Shown: piece after piece, positions 54,151 through 61,530 of the stretch
Layout of the letters: every line of letters starts with the position of its first letter
Position numbering within the stretch: position 1 is the first letter of the stretch
NCBI GenBank assembly: GCA_028871815.1
Contig: JAGWMJ010000011.1
Span: forward strand, 1-64,000
Direction of reading: 5' to 3'
Origin: Armatimonadota bacterium
Lineage (GTDB): Bacteria; Armatimonadota; Chthonomonadetes; Chthonomonadales; Chthonomonadaceae
DNA: 64,000 nt
Notes under the pieces: generated by a model
Told to the model about the DNA's origin: nothing
The model's input: the letters and a program-made list of their open reading frames with translations, nothing else
Databases searched by the model: none
Made by a program: the position numbers and the translations under genes

Positions 54151-54549
54151 ATGCAGTCTGTCAAACATGCGCGAAACCTCCGGGGTCGCAAGGGCTTTAC
54201 GCTCATCGAGCTTTTGGTCGTTGTGCTGATCCTCTCGATCCTTATGGCGGTCGCACTTCCTCTCTACCTGGCAGCCGTCGCCGATTCACAGAAAAAGACG
54301 TGCCGCGCCAACATGCAGACCATCGCGAACGCTGTAGAAGCGGCCCGCGTTGAAGGCAATTGGGCGGATTACACGACTGCGATCGGCGCAGCCATTGGCC
54401 CGACCGTAGAGCCCGACCTGAAGGCAGAGCCGGTCTGCCCAACTGCCGGTACCTATAGCATCGAGCAGGGCAGCAGCGGCGACAACACCACGTTCAAGGT
54501 TGCCTGTACGGTTCACGGCACCTTTGAGCCGGGCGTAGACAGCAACTAG
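54151..54549 (+). CDS. pilA: Type IV pilin-like protein 3 (near-identical copy)
   Basis: A protein of 132 residues. The leader ends GRKG, then [20 protein letters not shown]. From the leader onward only four residues differ from pilin 2 (Ser/Thr, Ile/Val, Thr/Glu, Ala/Thr), whereas the leader itself and the upstream DNA differ strongly. GAAGGAG lies 6 bases before the ATG. The two may be alternative or mixed major subunits. A 10-bp hairpin (54571-54580 with 54596-54605) without a T tract follows. Confidence 0.92.
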   Translation: MQSVKHARNLRGRKGFTLIELLVVVLILSILMAVALPLYLAAVADSQKKTCRANMQTIANAVEAARVEGNWADYTTAIGAAIGPTVEPDLKAEPVCPTAGTYSIEQGSSGDNTTFKVACTVHGTFEPGVDSN

Positions 54550-54662
54550 GCGTCAGACACACGCCGAATCGCCGGCAGCGGCGCCCGTTTTGGGTCGCTG
54601 CCGGCAATTCACTCCAGCGAGACAGCATACGAATTCAGGAACTGCCCCGCGGGGCGCCGGCA

Positions 54663-55061
54663 ATGAAGAAACGAAATCGAACACAGGGCTTCACGCTCAT
54701 CGAGATACTCGTCGTCCTGATCATCATGAGCGTTATGATGGGTCTTGCGACCGTCCTCTACACCCATGCAATAGCTAACGGCGACTATCAACAGTGTTAT
54801 TCCAATGAGCAGTCGGTTGCAAACGCGGAGGAGCAGTACCGGCTGCGCAGTTCCGCTCACACCTATACCACCTCGATCGCGAGTCTACGAGCGTTGCTGC
54901 CGACGACACCGGTATGCCCGGACGGCGGCACGTACTCCATTACAATCTCCAACGGCTCGGCCACGGCCAACAATGGCCAGCTGGTGCCGAATGGACAGAT
55001 CGTGGTCTCTTGCAGCGCCAGCGGACATCCCAAGTACGCCCCCGGCATCGACACACCATAA
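54663..55061 (+). CDS. Pilin-like (minor) protein
   Basis: A protein of 132 residues. The leader MKKRNRTQG is followed by FTLIEILVVLIIMSVMMGLA with Glu5. The body differs from the major pilins but keeps a Cys in CYSNEQSVANAEEQYRL, TTPVCPDGGTYSI and a second Cys near the end (VVSCSASGHPKYAPGID), a parallel to the major pilin ending. It is probably a minor pilin. It is followed by two more prepilin-like genes and transcribed with them. Confidence 0.88.
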   Translation: MKKRNRTQGFTLIEILVVLIIMSVMMGLATVLYTHAIANGDYQQCYSNEQSVANAEEQYRLRSSAHTYTTSIASLRALLPTTPVCPDGGTYSITISNGSATANNGQLVPNGQIVVSCSASGHPKYAPGIDTP

Positions 55062-55081
55062 CGGAGGCCCACGGCAGAGAG

Positions 55082-55555
55082 ATGCAAATCAGAGTCCAAC
55101 CAGCAACCCGGAAGAGAACGCGTCCGGGCTTCACGCTCATTGAAGCGCTTGTGACTTCCCTTATCGTCACCATCTCGGTGGCCTCGGTGGTGAGCATGTG
55201 GTACTTCGCGTACAACATGGATCGCCTTACGGACGACCAGGGTGTGGCTTACAACCTGGGTCGCAGCGCCATTGAACAGGTGCACGAGACGGGATTCTAC
55301 GACACCGCCGAAGCGCCGGTCAATAACCCGGTGATCTACTACTACGACCACAACGAAGTCAACCAGACGCTGACGCCCGCCAACGCCCAGTTCAAGGTGA
55401 CCGTCTCGGTGGTCAGTGACAAATCCAGCGGGGCGACCACCGGCCAAACATGGGCCGACGACGCGCTCCGTACAGTTACCGTCACCGTGACGCGAATCAG
55501 CGATGGGCGCCAACTGTACCAAACGGTTACCTACCTTGCGAGGGATGGAATATGA
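55082..55555 (+). CDS. Minor pilin, PilV/GspI-like
   Basis: A protein of 157 residues. The basic leader ends RTRPG before FTLIEALVTSLIVTISVAS with Glu5, the pattern of PilV-type minor pilins that help start the pilus tip. The rest is beta-rich (FKVTVSVVSDK, LRTVTVTVTRISDGRQLYQT). It lies 20 bases after the previous gene, and its stop overlaps the next start (ATGA). Confidence 0.85.
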   Translation: MQIRVQPATRKRTRPGFTLIEALVTSLIVTISVASVVSMWYFAYNMDRLTDDQGVAYNLGRSAIEQVHETGFYDTAEAPVNNPVIYYYDHNEVNQTLTPANAQFKVTVSVVSDKSSGATTGQTWADDALRTVTVTVTRISDGRQLYQTVTYLARDGI

Positions 55556-56157
55556 AGCCGCATGCTAATCACCGCGGCCAGGTGCTCACGGAAGCGCTGG
55601 TCGCCTCGGCAATTATGGTTCTAATCGGCGCGGCGCTCGCCACCCTCGTCATGACCACCTACCGCTCGCGATCGCTGATATCTGAGAGTGACGCCAACCT
55701 GGCAAACGCACGGCGCACGGTGGACGAACTTGCCGACAACATCCGAATGGCGCAGCTGTACGCCACGACAAGCGGCGGGAGCATGGGCGGCGGGCAAAAC
55801 ACGTACTCAGCCGTTGCCGCGGCCACCGCGAACAGCGTGACCATCTATACCGACAGCTCCGGCGACACCGCCGAGTTCTGGCTGGACACCAGCAACAACA
55901 CGTTGGAAAAGACCGTGGGCGCCACAACGACGGCGCTGCTTGAGAACGTGACCAGCCTGCAGTTCACCTACTACACATCCGGCGGCGAGTACAACGCGCC
56001 GGCCAGTTCATGGACCACAACCGCCAATCCACAGGCGCCGACCAGCGCCGAGTTACCGGAACTGGCGGCTGTGGCGATCTCGGCAACTGTGGCACAGAAC
56101 GGCTACAGCCGCACACTGAACACCCAGGTACGCATGCGCTGCAGCCCTTACCACTAG
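55552..56157 (+). CDS. Minor pilin, PilW/GspJ-like
   Basis: A protein of 201 residues. The N-terminus MKPHANHRGQ is followed by VLTEALVASAIMVLIGAALA, a prepilin-like helix with Glu5 but with Gln-Val at the cleavage site rather than Gly-Phe, so processing could be atypical. SESDANLANARRTVDELADNIR is a helix typical of PilW/GspJ, followed by a Ser/Thr/Gly-rich beta domain. The start overlaps the stop of the previous gene. Confidence 0.8.
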   Translation: MKPHANHRGQVLTEALVASAIMVLIGAALATLVMTTYRSRSLISESDANLANARRTVDELADNIRMAQLYATTSGGSMGGGQNTYSAVAAATANSVTIYTDSSGDTAEFWLDTSNNTLEKTVGATTTALLENVTSLQFTYYTSGGEYNAPASSWTTTANPQAPTSAELPELAAVAISATVAQNGYSRTLNTQVRMRCSPYH

Positions 56158-56185
56158 GGCGCCGGCAGCCGAAAGGGCTATTGCA

Positions 56186-56395
56186 ATGATAGAACGATTT
56201 CGCGGCGTGAGGCTCAGCAGCAACGAAGCACTGGGTCTCCTGGAGATTCTGATGAACGCGCCGTGCGACATGTCCCTGGACCAGTTGTCGGCGTTTGAGA
56301 AGCTGTCGGAATACTGCCGAACGCAGCTGCGCGATGAGGAGCGTACGTGTGCGCCGCAGGGGCTCTGCGGCGTTGGCGCAACGCGAACGGCCTAG
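56186..56395 (+). CDS. Small hypothetical protein, 69 residues
   Basis: Unknown. It has a helical N-terminal two-thirds (LSSNEALGLLEILMNAP, SLDQLSAFEKLSEYCRTQL) and a Cys/Gly-rich end. AAAGG lies about 9 bases before the ATG, and it fills the gap between pilin and pilM-like genes on the same strand. It is soluble. It could be a small regulator of the pilus machine, but this is a guess from position. Confidence 0.5.
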   Translation: MIERFRGVRLSSNEALGLLEILMNAPCDMSLDQLSAFEKLSEYCRTQLRDEERTCAPQGLCGVGATRTA

Positions 56396-56433
56396 CCACC
56401 AGAACGGAAGTCATCGGGGAGGAGAGATACCCA

Positions 56434-58008
56434 ATGCGAGTTCCTAAAAAACCGATACTCGGCATCCACGTCCATCCGCTGGGCGTGCGCGCCATCGAAG
56501 CTCGCGGCGCATGGAGTTCGCCGCAGTTCGCCAACGCCCGCGAAGTACCGCTGCCAGCCGGCGCGATCGATGCGGGACGGATCATGCAGCCAGACGCTCT
56601 GGTTGCGGCTCTGCGCGAGCTGGTCGGACCTGTGGATGGCCCCACCGACGTGGTGATGTCGATCAGCGCTCGCGGCGTAATGACGCACGTCATTGAGGCG
56701 CCGCCGGCGCCGGATGCTGAGATGCGTACGGTTATCGAGGGAGAGCTTGAACACTATCACATCGTAACCACCGCCAACAACGCCATCGACTACTTGCGCC
56801 TGCAGCAGCGCGACGGCAACCGCACCGACCCATCACCGCAGGTTCTCGTCTCGGCTGCCGAACAATCGCTTGTAGATGGCTACTGCGATGCTGCCGAGCG
56901 GGCTGGGCTGCGATTGGTAGGACTTGAGCCGGAGCTGCTGGCGATGTACCGGTTGGCGGCTCAGGAGGCCGGCCAGATCGAGGCGGCAATTGCCGTAACT
57001 GTGGGATCGGAGCAGACCGAACTCGCGGTTACCAGCCAGGGTGCGATCCGGCTGTATCGCCGGATTGACGTAGGCGCAAGGCAGCTGGTCGGCGCTCAGC
57101 CGGGCCTCTCCGCGGATCCGCTGACCGGCCCGGTGGTGCAGACCGGGCCCGGATTCAATGTGGTGTCGGCAATGAACCTCGCCACCGAACTCCGGCGCTC
57201 GCTGGACTACTACGGGAGCCAGTTCCCCGAAGCCGTAAAGCCTGAGAACGTGGTTCTGGTGGTGCAGGATGCCGAGTTGGCCGGACTGGCCGACTGGCTT
57301 GGAAATACGCTGCGGCTGCCCGTCACGCTGGCGTCACCGCAGATCCTCAGCGACGGCGCCGCGCCAGGCGAAAGTAACTGCAGGTATGCCGCGGCAGCCG
57401 GATTGGCAATGCACAACCTGGCCTCCCATCCGAACACCGTTCCGAGATTCGATCTCGCGAAACGCAATCGGGCAGCCGACGCCGTAGAGTTTGAGCGCCG
57501 CAAACTTGTGGGCGCGCTGGCGATCTCCATCGCGGCTGTCGCCGCCGGCGTTATCATCGCCGTGGCTGTTGGAATCCATGCCAACGTGGTTCAGGCGGCC
57601 GTATCGCAGCAAAAGCAGAGCATTGCTGGACTTCAACAGCAGCGCGGCGCCGAGGTCGCCAGAGCCCAGCATGAGGACTCCCTGTCCAAGGCTCTGGCCG
57701 GCCAGGGTTACCCACTGCCCTGGGTCATGGATGCCGTAGCGCAATCGATGGCCGAGAAAGCCGGGCTTAGCGACGCACGGCTCGACCCGGGGGCCAAGCT
57801 TGTGCTTACCGGCGATGCCGCCACCAACCAGGCGGTTATTCAGACGCTGGAGCATCTGCGCGACTCGACGCAGCTGCAGGGCGCCTCGCTCGACTCATTC
57901 GACTCGACTAATGAACAGCATCAGAAGCAAGTCGTACACTTCCAGATATCCGCTTACCTCGCCGGCGCGCCGGCGGCCACGGTAGGCGGTGTGAAGCAGG
58001 GAGGCTAG
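56434..58008 (+). CDS. PilM-PilN fusion protein
   Basis: A protein of 524 residues. Residues 1-360 match the actin-like PilM fold (ELEHYHIVTTANNAIDY, VLVSAAEQSLVDGYCDAAERAG and GLEPELLAMYRLA regions). PRFDLAKRNRA near 365, one membrane helix (about 380-405) and a periplasmic coiled coil and ferredoxin-like part are laid out as in PilN. In most bacteria these are two genes; PilM binds the cytoplasmic N-terminus of PilN, which a fusion would make permanent. The PilM phosphate motif, normally GIDIGSxxVK, reads GIHVHPLGVR here, so nucleotide binding is doubtful. GGAGGAGAG precedes ATG 56434. Confidence 0.82.
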   Translation: MRVPKKPILGIHVHPLGVRAIEARGAWSSPQFANAREVPLPAGAIDAGRIMQPDALVAALRELVGPVDGPTDVVMSISARGVMTHVIEAPPAPDAEMRTVIEGELEHYHIVTTANNAIDYLRLQQRDGNRTDPSPQVLVSAAEQSLVDGYCDAAERAGLRLVGLEPELLAMYRLAAQEAGQIEAAIAVTVGSEQTELAVTSQGAIRLYRRIDVGARQLVGAQPGLSADPLTGPVVQTGPGFNVVSAMNLATELRRSLDYYGSQFPEAVKPENVVLVVQDAELAGLADWLGNTLRLPVTLASPQILSDGAAPGESNCRYAAAAGLAMHNLASHPNTVPRFDLAKRNRAADAVEFERRKLVGALAISIAAVAAGVIIAVAVGIHANVVQAAVSQQKQSIAGLQQQRGAEVARAQHEDSLSKALAGQGYPLPWVMDAVAQSMAEKAGLSDARLDPGAKLVLTGDAATNQAVIQTLEHLRDSTQLQGASLDSFDSTNEQHQKQVVHFQISAYLAGAPAATVGGVKQGG

Positions 58009-58012
58009 TTCC

Positions 58013-58732
58013 ATGGATCGCAAGCTGATTTACAAGATAGGCACGGTCGCCGCTCCGGTGCTGTGCTGCTGTTTCGCCGTGGGAATCGGCATGTTCGAGT
58101 TCATGCGGCTTACCAACCTGAGGTACCAGGAGGCCAGTGGCACTGCCCAAATCTCCGACCTGCAAAACGCCCTGCGCGACCTGGCCAACCGGCCAAAGTC
58201 CGCGCGGGTGCCGGTTGTGGCCGACTCGAATATGGAGCAGGCGCAGTTTGTGAACGCCCTGCGCGTCATTGCCGACACCTCCAAGGTCAGCCTGGTGCGC
58301 TGGTCGGTCGGTCAGACAGCGCCAACCACCGGACCGGGAAGCGCAACCAAGGGTGCGCCGGGCTCCAAGTTCCCAACCGGTGTTTCGCCGATGACCAATC
58401 TGATCGAGATCAACGGCACCTTTGCGCATGCACGCACTTTCCTCTACAACCTGGCGCGGTATCGCCGCCTTCTGGCACTGGACGACCTCCATTGGCAGCG
58501 CACAAACGGCTGGCCGGTTACGGACCTCTCGTTCACCGTAACCCGCTTCATCGTGCCTGCCGGCCAGGACGTGGATGCCGATCCGGATATCGATCCGCAA
58601 GCCAACATCCAGCCGCTGCAGAACGGACCTGCCGCTTCCAACGGCGCCGCGGCGCCAATCGCCATGAATTCGCATTCGATGCCCCGTATAGAGCGGGTCG
58701 CATCTGTAACGCCTGCTAGCATGGGCCGGTAG
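58013..58732 (+). CDS. pilO: Type IV pilus PilO-like alignment protein
   Basis: A protein of 239 residues with one N-terminal membrane helix (about residues 9-32, with four Cys in a row region ALCCC-like), a coiled coil (ISDLQNALRDLANRP) and a ferredoxin-like periplasmic domain (MTNLIEINGTFAHARTFLYNL, in part). This is the PilO layout. It pairs with PilN to link the inner membrane platform to the secretin. It starts 4 bases after the PilM-N gene with GGAGG upstream. The C-terminal 50 residues are Pro/Ala/Asp-rich and probably disordered. Confidence 0.83.
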   Translation: MDRKLIYKIGTVAAPVLCCCFAVGIGMFEFMRLTNLRYQEASGTAQISDLQNALRDLANRPKSARVPVVADSNMEQAQFVNALRVIADTSKVSLVRWSVGQTAPTTGPGSATKGAPGSKFPTGVSPMTNLIEINGTFAHARTFLYNLARYRRLLALDDLHWQRTNGWPVTDLSFTVTRFIVPAGQDVDADPDIDPQANIQPLQNGPAASNGAAAPIAMNSHSMPRIERVASVTPASMGR

Positions 58733-58761
58733 CCCAGCACAATCACCCAAGGAGACCACGA

Positions 58762-60672
58762 GTGAAATCCCCATCCATAATCACAATCGGTCTGTGTGCC
58801 GTCATTGCCGGAGGCGCGGTAAACGCCGCCCCGGTACCGCGAACGCACTTCGACCATATGGCTTCAGCCTCCGGCATACGCCTGAGCTTTTCAAATACCG
58901 ATGCATCCGACGTGCTTCAGGCGCTGAGCCTGAAGTCGGGCGCCAGTATCGTGTTTCCAGCGCAGATGAAGCGGATGATATCGATCAACGTGACGGCGCC
59001 GGATGTTCAGACGGCACTGGGCTACATCACGGCGGCAGCCGGCCTGGCATTTCGCGAGGTCGGAAGCACATATGTGGTGGCAGAGCCGAAAGACCTCCGC
59101 CAGGCCCTCGAGCCATTCGCCACGCGAGCGCATCTGCCTCTCAACCTGCTCTCTGCGTCCGACGCCGCGAGCATGCTGGAATCGGCCCTGCCCTATCTGA
59201 CGGCGCGCCCTGCCGGCGACGAGGTGCTGGTAATTGGGTCCGATGAAGACATCGCCCAGGCGCGCACTATCCTTGCCGACTCGGATCGTCCGGGCGGCGC
59301 CGGCCAGCCGGTGACCAGGGTGGTGGAGCTGACACACGTCTCGTCGGCGCAGGTAGCAAAGATGCTGCTGGCGATGTATCCCGGCATTAAGGTGCAATCG
59401 GTGGGCGACAGCGCCAAGCCTGGTGGCGTGGTTGGTATAGCAGGGCCACGTGCGCTGGTTGAGGAAGCCAGCCGCACCGTAAAAGCTGCCGATATCCCGG
59501 GCCAGGATGAGAATCCCGATCGCCGGTACAGCGTGTACCACATCAAGTACAGCAGCGCACCGCAGCTGGTGAAGTTTATGCAGACCGCCATGCCCAACGT
59601 GTTTACCGTGATGGGACCGGAACGGTATACACCGAAGGCGCCGTCGTTCACGCCACTTGGCGGCAACACCCTGTCGGCTTCGACCTCCAACAGCGGTGGC
59701 GGAAGCGGCGGCGCGGGTGGCGCGGGCGGAGCCGGCGGCGGCGCGGCCGGGTCGTCCGGCGGCGGCTCTACCCTGAACGCCGACCCCACGATTCCCAAAC
59801 CGAAAGATGGCGACCGATCCACCACACTGGTGCTTTACGGCCTGCCACAAGATCTGAATGCGGCTATCCGCTTGCTCGACAAGGTGGATATCCCACCGAA
59901 GCAGGTGATGGTACGCGTTGAGGTAGTGGATACCTCTCCAGAGAGGGCCGAGAACCTTGGTATGCAGTTCAGCTGGACCCCGTTCCAGTTCCTGGAAGCC
60001 AAGCAGGGCACGCCCGTGGCCAGTGCGACAGCAAACACCACCGGGCCCGACTTCGCCTACTTCAGCCGCGTGCCATGGTCGTTCCAGAGCATTCTGAATG
60101 CCATGGTGACGCACTCCGATGCCAAGATACTGGCCGATCCTTCCGTAGGCGTGCTGGATGACGACAGCGCCAGCATCTTCATCGGCGATACGCTGAGAAC
60201 CACCATCTCGCAGGCCGGCCTCTCCGGAACCACACTTCAAGTGGTGGAGTTCCCGGTAGGCATTGCTCTGCTGGTTCGGCCGCGGGTGAACGCCAATGGC
60301 GAGATCACCATGCACGTGCATCCCGTGGTCAGCACCGTTACCTCGATCGGCACCGACAACCTTCCACAGACCGCTTCTCGCGAAGCCGAAACCACCGTCA
60401 TGGTGAAGAGTGGTCAAACGGTGGTGATCGGCGGCCTGATCAAGGATGAGATGACCAAGACGATCTCCGCTATTCCGTTCCTCTCGAACATCCCGATCAT
60501 CGGAGAGCTGTTCAAGAATACGTCGACGGACCGCAAACACAGTGAGATTCTGGTCTTCATCACTCCCTACATCGTGGATGCACAGCATCCCGGACCCAGC
60601 GCAGACGTGCTGGGTGGGCCCGACGCGAACGCAGAGCATGCGCAGCAGCAGGGCATGGAGCACTCCAAATGA
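58762..60672 (+). CDS. pilQ: Type IV pilus / type II secretion secretin
   Basis: An outer membrane channel subunit of 636 residues. A signal peptide (1-22) precedes a secretin-TonB N-like domain (LSFSNTDASDVLQALSL), two N1-type domains and a Gly/Ser-rich linker (59692-59770). The secretin core has ILADPSVGVLDDDSA and the family end signature with TVVIGGLIKDEMTKTI and SNIPIIGELFKN. AAGGAG precedes the GTG start. It is downstream of pilO and its stop overlaps the next gene (ATGA). Confidence 0.94.
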   Translation: MKSPSIITIGLCAVIAGGAVNAAPVPRTHFDHMASASGIRLSFSNTDASDVLQALSLKSGASIVFPAQMKRMISINVTAPDVQTALGYITAAAGLAFREVGSTYVVAEPKDLRQALEPFATRAHLPLNLLSASDAASMLESALPYLTARPAGDEVLVIGSDEDIAQARTILADSDRPGGAGQPVTRVVELTHVSSAQVAKMLLAMYPGIKVQSVGDSAKPGGVVGIAGPRALVEEASRTVKAADIPGQDENPDRRYSVYHIKYSSAPQLVKFMQTAMPNVFTVMGPERYTPKAPSFTPLGGNTLSASTSNSGGGSGGAGGAGGAGGGAAGSSGGGSTLNADPTIPKPKDGDRSTTLVLYGLPQDLNAAIRLLDKVDIPPKQVMVRVEVVDTSPERAENLGMQFSWTPFQFLEAKQGTPVASATANTTGPDFAYFSRVPWSFQSILNAMVTHSDAKILADPSVGVLDDDSASIFIGDTLRTTISQAGLSGTTLQVVEFPVGIALLVRPRVNANGEITMHVHPVVSTVTSIGTDNLPQTASREAETTVMVKSGQTVVIGGLIKDEMTKTISAIPFLSNIPIIGELFKNTSTDRKHSEILVFITPYIVDAQHPGPSADVLGGPDANAEHAQQQGMEHSK

Positions 60673-61496
60673 CACCGATTCGAGCCGAGGACAAGCCGAA
60701 GCTATACGCCATTCTTGGCGCGCTGGGCATCGTGGTTCTCTACCTGGCTGTGTTTCAGCTGCCCAAGGTGATGGGACACAGCAAACCTTCGGCGGCGGTT
60801 AGCACCTCCGCGCCGGTGCAGACGGCTTCGGCCTCTGCTCCGGCCGGGGCTGCCGGCGTAAGCAGTACGGACATGCTGAACCCGATACCTGCCCTGCCGG
60901 CTGACCCATTCAAGCCACCGGTACCCGGCGCATCTCTGCACTCCGCCGCAATGCAGATAAAGCCGGTCGTGCCGTCGCCGATGGTGGCAAGCGGTCTGGG
61001 CGGCGGGCACATTCCCCCGCCGGCGGTGCAGCTGGTACCGGTATCGGTGCAGCTGCAGGGCGTAATAACCGGCTCACCAGCCGTCGCTGTGTTTCAGGTT
61101 GGCGCCGCCGTGGAGCCGAGAACATCCGGGCAGCAAGTGGTGCCCACGGTTACTCTGCACCGGATCTCGGATGGCGGGGTCTACCTGACCTGCAGTGGCC
61201 AGGATACCTTTGTACCTGTTGGCCACGACGCCGTTTTCTCGATACCCGGCACGCTGGCGCCCGGAGTACAGCCGCCGGTGGTGCATGTGGCGCCGCAAGC
61301 GCCTGGCGTACCTGTAGGCGCGCTTCAGCCGGCAGCGGTTACGCTTCCGGGAATGGCGCCGGCGGGTGGCGTAGCGCCCCATACCGTAACCTCGGCGATG
61401 GACGCGTCGCCGCCGGATACCAGCCGATATGTGGCACGGTGGCGCCAGTACTACATGATGGCTCAAACCGAGCAGTGCGGGACCGCAGCGCCGTAG
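60669..61496 (+). CDS. PilP/GspC-like inner membrane pilus protein
   Basis: A protein of 275 residues. It has a short cytoplasmic start, one membrane helix (about 12-30), then a long Ala/Pro/Ser-rich linker. A small beta domain follows (about 120-190: VQLQGVITGSPAVAVFQVG, VTLHRISDGGVYLTCSGQD), which resembles the HR domain of PilP/GspC that touches the secretin periplasmic part. A second Pro/Val/Ala-rich tail follows. The identification rests on shape and position rather than strong motifs. Coupled to the secretin gene by ATGA. Confidence 0.7.
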   Translation: MTPIRAEDKPKLYAILGALGIVVLYLAVFQLPKVMGHSKPSAAVSTSAPVQTASASAPAGAAGVSSTDMLNPIPALPADPFKPPVPGASLHSAAMQIKPVVPSPMVASGLGGGHIPPPAVQLVPVSVQLQGVITGSPAVAVFQVGAAVEPRTSGQQVVPTVTLHRISDGGVYLTCSGQDTFVPVGHDAVFSIPGTLAPGVQPPVVHVAPQAPGVPVGALQPAAVTLPGMAPAGGVAPHTVTSAMDASPPDTSRYVARWRQYYMMAQTEQCGTAAP

Positions 61497-61530
61497 CTCG
61501 ACGCGAGTCCTGGACGAGGAATAGAGCGCA

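Noticed and set aside
59692-59770. Gly/Ser-coding repeat in the secretin gene, considered as a tandem DNA repeat
   Set aside because: It encodes a plausible flexible linker between secretin domains and the codons vary, so it does not look like a slippage repeat or separate element.
58891-60675. A 594-codon minus-strand frame opposite the secretin
   Set aside because: It mirrors the secretin gene, and its His/Arg/Gly-rich composition is typical of antisense translation.
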